DNA of 64,000 nucleotides from Ralstonia condita (GTDB lineage Bacteria > Pseudomonadota > Gammaproteobacteria > Burkholderiales > Burkholderiaceae). Positions 56,516 to 64,000 of the stretch are shown one piece after another. The notes beneath the pieces were generated by a model. That model had not been told where the DNA came from and did not search any database. It worked only from the letters and a program-made list of their open reading frames with translations. A program made the position numbers and the translations under genes. Positions within the stretch are counted from its first letter, which is position 1. Every line of letters begins with the position of its first letter. Location: positions 1,178,001 through 1,242,000 of the forward strand of contig NZ_CATYWO010000001.1 of the NCBI RefSeq assembly GCF_958405655.1, given 5' to 3'.

Positions 56516-57340
56516 TCAGGCCGTGGCCGGGGCGCCTTCGCGGACGAATTCCGGTGGCGGGGGCGTCAGCGCCGACACCGTCAGTACTTCGTAGCCGGTC
56601 TCCGTCACCAGAATGGTGTGTTCCCACTGCGCCGACAGGCTGCGGTCGCGAGTCTTGACGGTCCACTGGTCCGGCATGGTGCGGATGTCGCGCTTGCCCG
56701 CGTTGATCATTGGTTCGATGGTGAAGATCATGCCGGCCTTGAGTTCCATGCCCGTGCCCGGGCGGCCGTAATGCAGGATCTGCGGATCCTCATGGAAATT
56801 CTTGCCGATGCCGTGGCCGCAATATTCGCGGACCACGCTGTAGCCAGCTGCCTCGGCGTGCTGCTGGATCACGTGACCGATGTCACCCAGCCGGGCGCCC
56901 GGCCGCACCGCGACGATGCCTTTCCACATGCACTCGAACGTCACTTGCGTGAGGCGCTTGGCCAGGATGGAACCTTCGCCGACGATGAAGGTACGGCTGG
57001 TGTCGCCGTAATAGCCTTCCTTCGTAATGACTGTGATGTCCAGATTGACGATGTCGCCGCTCTTGAGCGCCTTGTCGCCAGGGATGCCGTGGCAGATCAC
57101 ATCGTTGATCGACGTGCAGATCGACGCAGGAAACGGCGGGTAACCCGGGGGGGCATAGTTGAGAGGGGCCGGCACCGTGCCTTGAACGTCACGCATGTAG
57201 GCGTGGCACAGGGCGTCCAGCTTACCGGTGGTGACGCCCGGCTTCACGAACGGTGTGATGTAGTCGAGAACTTCAGACGCCAGCCGGCAGGCCACGCGCA
57301 TCTGCGCGATGTCTTCGGCGGTGTGAATGATAACGGCCAT
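56516..57340 (-). CDS. map: Methionine aminopeptidase, type I
   Basis: The 274-residue enzyme removes the initiator methionine. The five metal ligands are visible: the aspartates in NLDITVITKEGYYGDTSRTF, His in GHGIGKNFHEDP (with the catalytic His), and the glutamates in FTIEPMIN and QWEHTILV. It is the first gene of the minus-strand group here, divergent from rpsB across a 304-base region, the standard order in proteobacteria. Confidence 0.96.
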   Translation of the reverse strand: MAVIIHTAEDIAQMRVACRLASEVLDYITPFVKPGVTTGKLDALCHAYMRDVQGTVPAPLNYAPPGYPPFPASICTSINDVICHGIPGDKALKSGDIVNLDITVITKEGYYGDTSRTFIVGEGSILAKRLTQVTFECMWKGIVAVRPGARLGDIGHVIQQHAEAAGYSVVREYCGHGIGKNFHEDPQILHYGRPGTGMELKAGMIFTIEPMINAGKRDIRTMPDQWTVKTRDRSLSAQWEHTILVTETGYEVLTVSALTPPPPEFVREGAPATA

Positions 57341-57481
57341 ACTGTGACTTTTTCTGCACGCAGATGCGCAATGCGCTGCGTATTGGCTAAAGGTTGAATT
57401 ATCGCACCAAAGCGACCCGGTCGGGGCTGCCGCGCGCGCGTTCCGGGTCTTGAGTGGATTGGGGTGCGTCTATGGAAGGTC

Positions 57482-57511
57482 TTGAGTTGATTGGGTTTTT
57501 GCCGCTATAAT
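57482..57511 (+). promoter_or_regulatory. Strong promoter for rpsB-tsf
   Basis: TTGAGT (57482-57487) and a perfect TATAAT (57506-57511) are separated by 18 bases. The transcript would start near 57518, giving a 125-base leader before rpsB. Confidence 0.8.
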
Positions 57512-57517
57512 CATCGG

Positions 57518-57644
57518 CTAAGCAGTTGCCGGCCGTGTGGTCGGTGGCGCTTGAAATCGCGAGCCGCTTCACCGCGGGTGTCCGTCGTAACGCATGCAAC
57601 GGATGTCTGAGGCGGCTTCAGACCTAACCCGACTGGAGAATTTC
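57518..57644 (+). promoter_or_regulatory. rpsB 5' leader, probable site of S2 autoregulation
   Basis: The leader is about 127 bases long and ends with GGAGA before the ATG. In many proteobacteria this position holds a structured RNA bound by ribosomal protein S2 to repress rpsB-tsf. Inverted segments such as GGCGGCTTCAG... are visible, but I could not fold it to a known consensus by eye. Confidence 0.45.
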
Positions 57645-58388
57645 ATGTCCGTGACCATGCGCGAAATGCTGGAAGCCGGTGTCCACTTTGGCCACCAGAC
57701 CCGCTTCTGGAACCCCAAGATGGCCCCCTTCATCTTCGGCCATCGCAACAAGATTCACATCATCAACCTGGAAAAGACGCTGCCGATGTACCTGGACGCA
57801 CTGAAGTACGTGCGCCAACTGGCAGCCAACCGGGGCACCATCCTGTTCGTCGGCACGAAGCGCCAGTCGCGTGAGATCCTGGCTGAGGAAGCCGCTCGCG
57901 CAGGCATGCCGTACGTCGACAGCCGCTGGCTCGGCGGCATGCTGACCAACTTCAAGACGGTCAAGACCTCCATCAAGCGCCTGAAGGACATGGAAGCCGC
58001 CAAGGAAGCCGGCGCGACCGAAACCATGAGCAAGAAAGAAGCGCTGATGTTCGAGCGCGAAATGGACAAGCTGGAAAAGTCCATCGGCGGCATCAAGGAC
58101 ATGGGCGGCATTCCGGACGCCATCTTCGTGGTGGACGTCGGCTACCACAAGATTGCCGTGACGGAAGCTGCCAAGCTGGGCATTCCGGTGATCGGCGTGG
58201 TTGACACGAACCACTCGCCGGAAGGCATCGACTACGTCATTCCGGGTAACGACGACTCGAGCAAGGCTGTCGCACTGTACGTGCGCGGCGTGGCCGACGC
58301 GATCCTCGAAGGCCGCGCCAACGCGGTCCAGGAAGTGGTCGAGGCTGCTCGTGGCGGCGACGACTTCGTCGAAGTCCAAGAAGGCTAA
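57645..58388 (+). CDS. rpsB: 30S ribosomal protein S2
   Basis: The 247-residue protein begins MSVTMREMLEAGVHFGHQTRFWNPKM, the classical S2 opening, and has GTKRQSREILAEEAARAGMPYV. It is a core small-subunit protein that bridges head and body. The ATG at 57645 has GGAGA upstream; the frame is open back to 57594 without similarity. A strong promoter lies 125 bases upstream, and tsf follows after an intergenic hairpin. Confidence 0.98.
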   Translation: MSVTMREMLEAGVHFGHQTRFWNPKMAPFIFGHRNKIHIINLEKTLPMYLDALKYVRQLAANRGTILFVGTKRQSREILAEEAARAGMPYVDSRWLGGMLTNFKTVKTSIKRLKDMEAAKEAGATETMSKKEALMFEREMDKLEKSIGGIKDMGGIPDAIFVVDVGYHKIAVTEAAKLGIPVIGVVDTNHSPEGIDYVIPGNDDSSKAVALYVRGVADAILEGRANAVQEVVEAARGGDDFVEVQEG

Positions 58389-58475
58389 AGACAAGAAGGC
58401 GTGCGCCCGCGGCTTGGTTGCGCGGGACGCTGCCAGGCCGCACCTGGTGCAACGCATCGGGGCTGATGGCCAGAC

Positions 58476-58505
58476 AGGGGCGCGTAACAAACGCCCCTTT
58501 TTTTT
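58476..58505 (+). terminator. Terminator or attenuator between rpsB and tsf
   Basis: AGGGGCG (58476-58482) pairs with CGCCCCT (58492-58498), followed by T residues to 58505. Such a hairpin between rpsB and tsf reduces read-through, making more S2 than EF-Ts transcript; the two are also co-transcribed in E. coli. Confidence 0.85.
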
Positions 58506-58637
58506 GAAATTTGTCATGCGGATGTCCCACGCACGTCGTATTTCGTGGGGCGGCCGGATGGAAACCGGACGACAGGCCGGCGCGGGGCGATGAGTTCGCT
58601 TGCGACCGGACGACGATCTGAAACAAGGAGCATAAGA

Positions 58638-59516
58638 ATGGCGGCAATTACCGCAAGCATGGTGGCAGAACTGCGCGCGAAGACCGACGCGCCGATGATG
58701 GAGTGCAAGAAGGCTCTGACCGAAGCCGAAGGTAACCTGGAAAAGGCGGAAGAGATCCTTCGCGTGAAGCTGGGCAACAAGGCCAGCAAGGCTGCTTCGC
58801 GCGTGACGGCTGAAGGCATCGTGGCCGCCTACATCAACGGCACGACGGGCGCGCTGGTCGAGCTGAACTGCGAAACCGACTTCGTATCGAAGAACGACGA
58901 TTTCCTGGCCTTCGGCGCGAAGGTCGCTGAACTGGTGGCCAAGCAGGCTCCGGCCGACGTGGCTGCACTGTCCGCCCTCGAGCTGGACGGCGCGACCGTT
59001 GACGCCACGCGTCTGGCCTTGGTCGGCAAGATCGGCGAGAACATGACGATCCGCCGCTTCCAGCGCTTCGAGGGCTCCAAGCTGGTTTCGTACCTGCATG
59101 GCACCCGCATCGGCGTGATGGTGGCGTTCGAAGGCGACGAAGTGGCCGCCAAGGACGTGGCAATGCACGCCGCCGCCATGAAGCCTGTCTCGCTGTCGTC
59201 GGATGAAGTGCCCGCCGAGCTGATCGCCAAGGAGCGCAGCATCGCCGAGCAGAAGGCCGCCGAATCGGGCAAGCCGGCTGAGATCGTTGCCAAGATGGTC
59301 GAAGGCAGCGTGCAGAAGTATCTGAAGGAAGTCTCGCTGCTGAACCAGCCGTTCGTGAAGAACGACAAGCAGACCGTCGAGCAGATGCTGAAGGCCGCCA
59401 ACACGACCGTGAAGGGCTTCACGCTGTATGTGGTGGGCGAGGGCATCGAGAAGAAGCAAGACGACTTCGCTGCTGAAGTGGCCGCACAGGTCGCGGCCGC
59501 CAAGCAACAGGCGTAA
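58638..59516 (+). CDS. tsf: Elongation factor Ts
   Basis: The 292-residue protein recycles EF-Tu by expelling GDP. Its N-terminal UBA-like domain includes MVAELRAKTDAPMMECKKAL, with the tandem core domains following (GALVELNCETDFVSKNDDF and the TDTV-like region). The ATG at 58638 has AAGGAG eight bases upstream; the open frame from 58545 is unrelated. It lies 249 bases after rpsB, with a hairpin between. Confidence 0.98.
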   Translation: MAAITASMVAELRAKTDAPMMECKKALTEAEGNLEKAEEILRVKLGNKASKAASRVTAEGIVAAYINGTTGALVELNCETDFVSKNDDFLAFGAKVAELVAKQAPADVAALSALELDGATVDATRLALVGKIGENMTIRRFQRFEGSKLVSYLHGTRIGVMVAFEGDEVAAKDVAMHAAAMKPVSLSSDEVPAELIAKERSIAEQKAAESGKPAEIVAKMVEGSVQKYLKEVSLLNQPFVKNDKQTVEQMLKAANTTVKGFTLYVVGEGIEKKQDDFAAEVAAQVAAAKQQA

Positions 59517-59600
59517 TGCTGTCTCGATCGTTTCCGATGGTCAGTCGGTCGGCCCTTCGGTATGGGCCGACAGGGCAACTTTTCTCCATCGGCGCGATCA

Positions 59601-59606
59601 TATAAT
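59601..59606 (+). promoter_or_regulatory. Candidate -10 box for pyrH
   Basis: A perfect TATAAT occurs in the tsf-pyrH gap. The -35 region is weak. A start about seven bases downstream would put a 10-bp hairpin right at the 5' end of the pyrH transcript. Confidence 0.45.
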
Positions 59607-59615
59607 GCCGAACAG

Positions 59616-59642
59616 ACAGGGCACCGCAAGGTGCCCTGTTTG
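59616..59642 (+). terminator. 10-bp hairpin with GCAA tetraloop between tsf and pyrH
   Basis: ACAGGGCACC (59616-59625) and GGTGCCCTGT (59630-59639) form a perfect stem closed by a GCAA (GNRA-type) tetraloop. Only three T residues follow, so termination after tsf would be weak. It may instead be a 5' stabilising or attenuating structure of the pyrH mRNA. The 59640-59798 interval up to pyrH shows nothing else clear. Confidence 0.6.
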
Positions 59643-59798
59643 CAGGTGCAGCCTGCTTGCGCTGGCGTCCGCCGGGGATCGCGTCCGGATGGCGCCCACG
59701 CAAGAAGGTTGTGGGATCGGCGAAACCCCCGCTTCTCCTGTCGCAGCCGTTATTTTCCATTCCTGTTTCCCGTACCAGGAATCGTCACGAGGATTTCC

Positions 59799-60509
59799 AT
59801 GCCTGCCTACAAGCGCGTTCTACTCAAACTTTCCGGCGAAGCCCTGATGGGTGACGATGCCTTCGGCATCAATCGCAGCACCATCGAAGGGATGGTCAAC
59901 GATATTGCCGAGATCGTGAGGTTGGGCGTGCAGGTCGCTGTGGTGATCGGCGGTGGCAATATTTTTCGCGGCGTCGCTGGCGGTGCGGCCGGCATGGACC
60001 GCGCTACGGCCGATTACATGGGCATGCTTGCCACCATGATGAACGCCTTGGCGCTGCAGGATGCCATGCGCCACGCCAATATCGAGGGCCGCGTGCAATC
60101 TGCGCTGCGCCTTGATCAGGTGGTCGAGCCGTACATTCGTCCGCGCGCTATCCGCCAGTTGGAAGAGGGCAAGATCGTGATCTTCGCGGCCGGCACCGGC
60201 AACCCTTTCTTTACCACCGACACCGCCGCCGCGCTGCGCGGCTCGGAAATCGGCGCAGAAATCGTCCTCAAGGCCACGAAGGTCGATGGTGTCTACACCG
60301 CAGACCCCAAGAAAGACCCGAGCGCGACCCGTTACACGACCATCACCTTCGACGAGGCCATCTCGCGCAATCTCCAGGTGATGGACGCGACCGCATTCGC
60401 GCTGTGCCGCGACCAGAAGCTGCCGATCAAGGTGTTCTCGATTCAGAAGCCGGGTGCGCTCAAGCGCGTGATCATGGGCGAAGACGAGGGCACGCTGGTG
60501 CACGTCTGA
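59799..60509 (+). CDS. pyrH: Uridylate kinase
   Basis: The 236-residue enzyme phosphorylates UMP to UDP and belongs to the amino-acid kinase fold. It begins PAYKRVLLKLSGEALMGDD and has VVIGGGNIFRG and the ATP-site segment TGNPFFTTDTAAALRGSEI. The ATG at 59799 has GAGGA upstream. It is part of the rpsB-tsf-pyrH-frr order. Confidence 0.97.
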   Translation: MPAYKRVLLKLSGEALMGDDAFGINRSTIEGMVNDIAEIVRLGVQVAVVIGGGNIFRGVAGGAAGMDRATADYMGMLATMMNALALQDAMRHANIEGRVQSALRLDQVVEPYIRPRAIRQLEEGKIVIFAAGTGNPFFTTDTAAALRGSEIGAEIVLKATKVDGVYTADPKKDPSATRYTTITFDEAISRNLQVMDATAFALCRDQKLPIKVFSIQKPGALKRVIMGEDEGTLVHV

Positions 60510-60674
60510 GGTTGCCAGTTCGCTTGTTCTGCCGGGAGCTGTCATGTCCACGCAAATGGCGTTGGCGGGCGGCTTCCATGTAAAATCGCCTATTGTCTTG
60601 TTGGTCTTGCCGACGTCCTGTGTCGTGTTCCGGGACGCGTGTCTGGCAGGCCGCCGTTATTGTTCGGAGGAAGT

Positions 60675-61235
60675 ATGAGCGTCGCCGATGTCAAGAAGAA
60701 TGCTGAGCAGAAGATGCAGAAGTCGATCGACGCCTTCAAGGCCGATCTGGCCAAGGTGCGCACGGGCCGTGCCCATACCGGTCTGCTCGATCACGTACAG
60801 GTCGACTACTATGGCTCGATGGTGCCGATCAGCCAGGTGGCTAACGTGGGTCTCGCCGACGCCCGCACGATCAGCGTGCAGCCGTGGGAAAAGAAGATGG
60901 TGCAGGCCATTGAAAAGGCCATCCGCGACGCCGACCTGGGCCTGAACCCGGCCACCATGGGCGAGATCATCCGGGTGCCGATGCCTCCGCTGACGGAAGA
61001 GCGCCGCAAGGAGCTCACGAAGGTTGTGAAGGGCGAAGGTGAAGACGCCAAGGTTGCCGTGCGCAACCTGCGTCGCGATGCGAATGAGCAACTCAAGAAG
61101 CTCGTCAAGGACAAGGCCATCTCGGAAGACGACGAGCGCCGCGGTGGTGACGAGGTGCAGAAGCTGACCGACAAGTATGTCGCCGAGATCGACAAGCTGG
61201 TTGCCGAGAAAGACAAGGAAATCATGACGGTGTAA
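60675..61235 (+). CDS. frr: Ribosome recycling factor
   Basis: The 186-residue protein splits post-termination ribosomes with EF-G. It shows the family segments ADLAKVRTGRAHTGLLDHV, VQPWEKKMVQAIEKAI and LTEERRKELTKVVK. The ATG at 60675 has a GGAGGAAG Shine-Dalgarno. A weak TAAAAT -10-like box lies 90 bases upstream; co-transcription from pyrH is more likely. Confidence 0.97.
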   Translation: MSVADVKKNAEQKMQKSIDAFKADLAKVRTGRAHTGLLDHVQVDYYGSMVPISQVANVGLADARTISVQPWEKKMVQAIEKAIRDADLGLNPATMGEIIRVPMPPLTEERRKELTKVVKGEGEDAKVAVRNLRRDANEQLKKLVKDKAISEDDERRGGDEVQKLTDKYVAEIDKLVAEKDKEIMTV

Positions 61236-61287
61236 GGCCGTCTCCCGCGACGTACGCCCTGGGCGTGCGCGGCGGGAACCCCGATTC

Positions 61288-62064
61288 ATGCATATCAGTT
61301 CCACACTGGCGGTGCCAGACACCGCCGATACCCCGCGCCACGTTGCCATCATCATGGACGGTAACGGCCGCTGGGCGACCGAGCGTCGTTTGCCGCGCGT
61401 CGCGGGGCACAGCCGCGGGCTCGATGCTGTCCGGGCGACGGTCGAGGCCGCGGCCCGCCGAGGCGTGGGGTACCTGACGCTGTTTGCCTTCAGTTCAGAG
61501 AACTGGCGCCGGCCGGCGGAGGAAGTCACCTTCCTGATGAAGCTGTTCATGACCGCGCTTCGTCGCGAGGTGAGCAAGCTTCACGAGAACGGCATTCGCT
61601 TGCGCGTGGTCGGCGATCTGTCAGCCTTCAGCCCGCGCATTCAACTGCTGATCCGCGAGGCGGAGGCCAAGACAGCCGCCAACAAGGGGCTGACGGTGAC
61701 CATTCTTGCCAATTACGGCGGGCGTTGGGACATTCTCCAGGCCATGCAGGCGTTGCTGGCCGCGCAGCCGGGTATCGCGCCCGAGGCCATCACCGAAGAG
61801 GTGCTGGCACCCCACATGGCCCTGGCCTATGCGCCGGAGCCGGACTTGTTCATTCGAACGGGCGGCGAACAGCGCATCAGCAACTTCCTGTTGTGGCAGC
61901 TCGCATACTCCGAGCTGTATTTCACCGATCGCTTCTGGCCCGATTTCGACGCCGCAGAGCTCGATCGCGCATTTGCTTGGTATCGCAATCGCGAGCGTCG
62001 ATTTGGTCGCACCAGCGCGCAACTCGACGCCGCCGCCCCCACTGTGTTGTCTGCTGGAGCCTGA
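61288..62064 (+). CDS. uppS: Undecaprenyl diphosphate synthase
   Basis: The 258-residue cis-prenyltransferase makes the C55 carrier for cell-wall synthesis. The catalytic segment HVAIIMDGNGRWATERRLPR (with the key Asp), FAFSSENWRRP and FLLWQLAYSELYF are all present. cdsA follows three bases after the stop, and dxr next, so isoprenoid and phospholipid genes are grouped. Confidence 0.97.
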   Translation: MHISSTLAVPDTADTPRHVAIIMDGNGRWATERRLPRVAGHSRGLDAVRATVEAAARRGVGYLTLFAFSSENWRRPAEEVTFLMKLFMTALRREVSKLHENGIRLRVVGDLSAFSPRIQLLIREAEAKTAANKGLTVTILANYGGRWDILQAMQALLAAQPGIAPEAITEEVLAPHMALAYAPEPDLFIRTGGEQRISNFLLWQLAYSELYFTDRFWPDFDAAELDRAFAWYRNRERRFGRTSAQLDAAAPTVLSAGA

Positions 62065-62067
62065 CAC

Positions 62068-62886
62068 ATGCTGCTGACTCGCGTGATTACCGCTGTCTGC
62101 CTGCTGATTGTCATCCTGCCCATTTTGTTTTTCGCGCCGCCCGCCGGCTTGGTCGGGCTGGTGGTGGTGTTTGCCGCGCTCGCCGCATGGGAGTGGGGGC
62201 GTCTGGTCCGCTTGCCTGACGGGTGGGGGCCGGTTGCCTATGCGGTCGTGGTCATTCTGTTGACGATCGCCTGGCACGATATTCCTCCCCGTGGCGATGT
62301 CCGCCCATTGTTTTACGGGGCCGCAGCGGCGTGGATCGTGGCTTGGGCCTTGCTGGCCGGCGGCGTGCACGGATTGAGCGGCGGTCGCCGCGTGGTTGTC
62401 GCGCTGCTGGGGTGCGTCATTCTCCCTGCGTTTGTGCATGCGGTCAGCATGTTGCGTGCACACGGTATTGCCTTTCTGCTTTCGGTGGCGGTGCTCGTGT
62501 GGGCGGCCGATGTCGGTGCTTATTTTGTCGGCAAGGCGATTGGCCGGCGAAAGTTGGCCCCGACCATCAGCCCGGGCAAGTCCTGGGAGGGTGCGATTGG
62601 CGGTGCCGTGCTGGTGGGTGTGATTGCGACCGTTGCCGGTAGCACGCACTGGTTTGCTCCGACGTGGTTCTCGTATCAGTTCGATCAGCGCGGCGCTGTC
62701 ACTGCCCTGGCGCTGACCCTGCTGCTGGTGGGGGCAAGCATCGGCGGAGATTTGTTCGAGTCGCTGCTCAAGCGTCAGGTTGGCATGAAAGACAGCAGCC
62801 GGCTGCTTCCCGGCCACGGCGGTGTCCTGGACCGCATCGATGCACTGTTGCCGGTGTTCCCCCTGGCTGCTTTGCTGATTTCCTGA
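62068..62886 (+). CDS. cdsA: Phosphatidate cytidylyltransferase
   Basis: The 272-residue inner-membrane enzyme makes CDP-diacylglycerol. About seven membrane segments precede the family signature, here ESLLKRQVGMKDSSRLLPGHGGVLDRID with a conserved Arg/Asp set. It lies between uppS and dxr, with three and 14 bases between genes respectively. Confidence 0.95.
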   Translation: MLLTRVITAVCLLIVILPILFFAPPAGLVGLVVVFAALAAWEWGRLVRLPDGWGPVAYAVVVILLTIAWHDIPPRGDVRPLFYGAAAAWIVAWALLAGGVHGLSGGRRVVVALLGCVILPAFVHAVSMLRAHGIAFLLSVAVLVWAADVGAYFVGKAIGRRKLAPTISPGKSWEGAIGGAVLVGVIATVAGSTHWFAPTWFSYQFDQRGAVTALALTLLLVGASIGGDLFESLLKRQVGMKDSSRLLPGHGGVLDRIDALLPVFPLAALLIS

Positions 62887-62900
62887 GGCGTCTTCTGAAC

Positions 62901-64000
62901 ATGATGCGCTTGACCGTTCTTGGCGCCACCGGCTCCATTGGCGACAGCACGCTAGACGTGGTGCGTCGTCATCCTGACAAGTATCGCGTATTTGCACTCA
63001 CCGCGAACGCGCAGGCCAACAAGCTTGCGGCGCTTTGTCGTGAGTTCCGCCCGGAGATGGCCGTGCTCGGCTCGCCCGCGGCAGCCGACGCCTTGCGCGA
63101 ACAGTTGGGGGCAGACGCTGCCGGCATCGACATTCGCTCGGGCGCCGAGGCGTTGGAAGAAGCCGCTGCCCATCCTGATTGCGACGCTGTCATGGCCGCC
63201 ATCGTTGGCGCTGCCGGATTGCGCCCGACCCTGGCTGCCGTGCGCGCTGGCAAGCGCGTGCTCTTGGCCAACAAGGAGGCGCTGGTCATGTCGGGTGCGC
63301 TCTTCATGGATGCGGTGCGCCAGCATGGGGCTACGGTGCTGCCGATCGACAGCGAGCACAACGCCATCTTCCAGAGTCTGCCTCAGCACTCGCCGCAGTT
63401 TGGTCGCGGTGTGTCCCGTATTGTCTTGACGGCCTCCGGCGGCCCGTTCCGCACCCGCGCCGTCGAAACACTGGCCGATGTGACGCCCGATCAGGCCTGC
63501 GCTCATCCGAACTGGGTGATGGGGCGCAAGATCTCGGTCGATTCCGCCACCATGATGAACAAGGGGCTGGAAGTCATCGAGGCGTACTGGCTCTTTGGTG
63601 TGCCCGTCGAGCGGCTCGAAGTGCTGATTCACCCGCAGAGCGTCATCCACTCGATGGTCGGATACGAAGATGGCTCGGTACTGGCCCAGTTGGGCAATCC
63701 CGACATGCGCACCCCGATCGCGTATGGGCTGGCTTATCCGGAGCGCATCGAGGCAGGCGTGCCGCTGCTGGATCTTGCGGCAACGGGTACCTTGACGTTC
63801 GAGGCGCCGGATCTGCACCGCTTCCCGTGCCTGGCGTTGGCCTTTGAAGCATTGCGGGCCGGTGGTACGGCACCTGCTGTGTTGAACGCCGCGAACGAGG
63901 TGGCGGTCGAGGCATTCTTGCAGCGCCGCATCCGTTTTACGGACATCGCCGCCGTGGTGGGCGATACGCTGGCGCGTACAACGGTTGTGCCGGCGGATTC
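62901..64000 (+). CDS. dxr: 1-deoxy-D-xylulose 5-phosphate reductoisomerase (5' part)
   Basis: The frame opens at the ATG at 62901 and is still open at the window's right edge, giving 366 codons so far. NADPH-binding LTVLGATGSIGDSTLDVV and catalytic segments LPIDSEHNAIFQ and VDSATMMNKGLEVIEAYWLF identify IspC/Dxr, which makes MEP from DXP in isoprenoid synthesis. The missing C-terminal part is short, about 30 residues by family length. A second ATG at 62904 is possible. Confidence 0.96.
   Translation, partial: MMRLTVLGATGSIGDSTLDVVRRHPDKYRVFALTANAQANKLAALCREFRPEMAVLGSPAAADALREQLGADAAGIDIRSGAEALEEAAAHPDCDAVMAAIVGAAGLRPTLAAVRAGKRVLLANKEALVMSGALFMDAVRQHGATVLPIDSEHNAIFQSLPQHSPQFGRGVSRIVLTASGGPFRTRAVETLADVTPDQACAHPNWVMGRKISVDSATMMNKGLEVIEAYWLFGVPVERLEVLIHPQSVIHSMVGYEDGSVLAQLGNPDMRTPIAYGLAYPERIEAGVPLLDLAATGTLTFEAPDLHRFPCLALAFEALRAGGTAPAVLNAANEVAVEAFLQRRIRFTDIAAVVGDTLARTTVVPAD

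Noticed and set aside
60556..60586. Promoter with TAAAAT before frr
   Set aside because: No -35 lies at an acceptable spacing and frr is well explained by read-through from pyrH.
61254..61266. ACGCCC/GGGCGT inverted repeat between frr and uppS as a terminator
   Set aside because: The loop is too short for a stable hairpin and no T-run follows.

Overview
The window is a G+C-rich bacterial chromosome segment of Ralstonia type (order Burkholderiales). This is inferred from gene content and order rather than from a database search. The supporting blocks are cysA-cysB, a glyoxylate-shunt region, smc-zipA-ligA, the dapC-dapD-dapE group, and glnD-map divergent from rpsB-tsf-pyrH-frr-uppS-cdsA-dxr. 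I found no rRNA, tRNA, CRISPR array, prophage or insertion sequence.

Layout. 1-1282: end of the sulfate importer ATPase and its regulator CysB. 1472-6233: a LytS/LytTR-type two-component pair, then a cluster of a ThDP enzyme, an RraA/HMG-aldolase-like protein and a gamma-glutamylcyclotransferase-fold protein. 6234-7157: a gene-poor stretch with a doubtful small ORF, a terminator and the aceA control region. 7158-12594: isocitrate lyase and malate synthase, separated by a universal stress protein, a LysR regulator and a 2-haloacid dehalogenase. 12717-26000: housekeeping and accessory genes (SRPBCC protein, DHA2 exporter, acyl-CoA-binding protein, tsaB-rimI-UDG, lplT, alr, radA, dsbB, a DUF523 protein, a CoA-transferase, an ABC-F ATPase).

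26205-35506 is the most coherent accessory unit. It runs RpiR-type regulator, isoaspartyl peptidase, five-protein dipeptide/glutathione-type ABC importer (gsiA-D), DmpA-type P1 aminopeptidase, then DppA-type M55 D-aminopeptidase. Three different peptidases for non-standard peptide bonds or stereochemistry are encoded with one importer. A perfect 9-bp inverted repeat lies just before the regulator gene. I read it as an uptake and breakdown system for isoaspartyl-, beta- or D-residue peptides, possibly from aged protein or cell wall.

35507-36183 carries a large imperfect palindrome, a second stem-loop, and a small lipoprotein with a six-cysteine pattern resembling a peritrophin-A (CBM14) chitin-binding domain. 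36212-41754 (minus strand) holds prmB, a CYTH protein and the lysine/diaminopimelate genes dapE, dapD and dapC. 41895-52116 holds a DMT transporter, smc-zipA-ligA-def and a hydrolase-fold lipoprotein. 52189-57340 (minus strand) holds an RluF-like pseudouridine synthase with a long arginine/proline-rich repeat extension, glnD and map. 57482-64000 holds a strong promoter and the translation, envelope and isoprenoid genes rpsB to dxr, the last cut by the window edge.

Start codons were revised wherever a Shine-Dalgarno sequence or family N-terminus favoured an internal start; reasons are given per gene. Promoters and operators are pattern-based and less certain than the genes.
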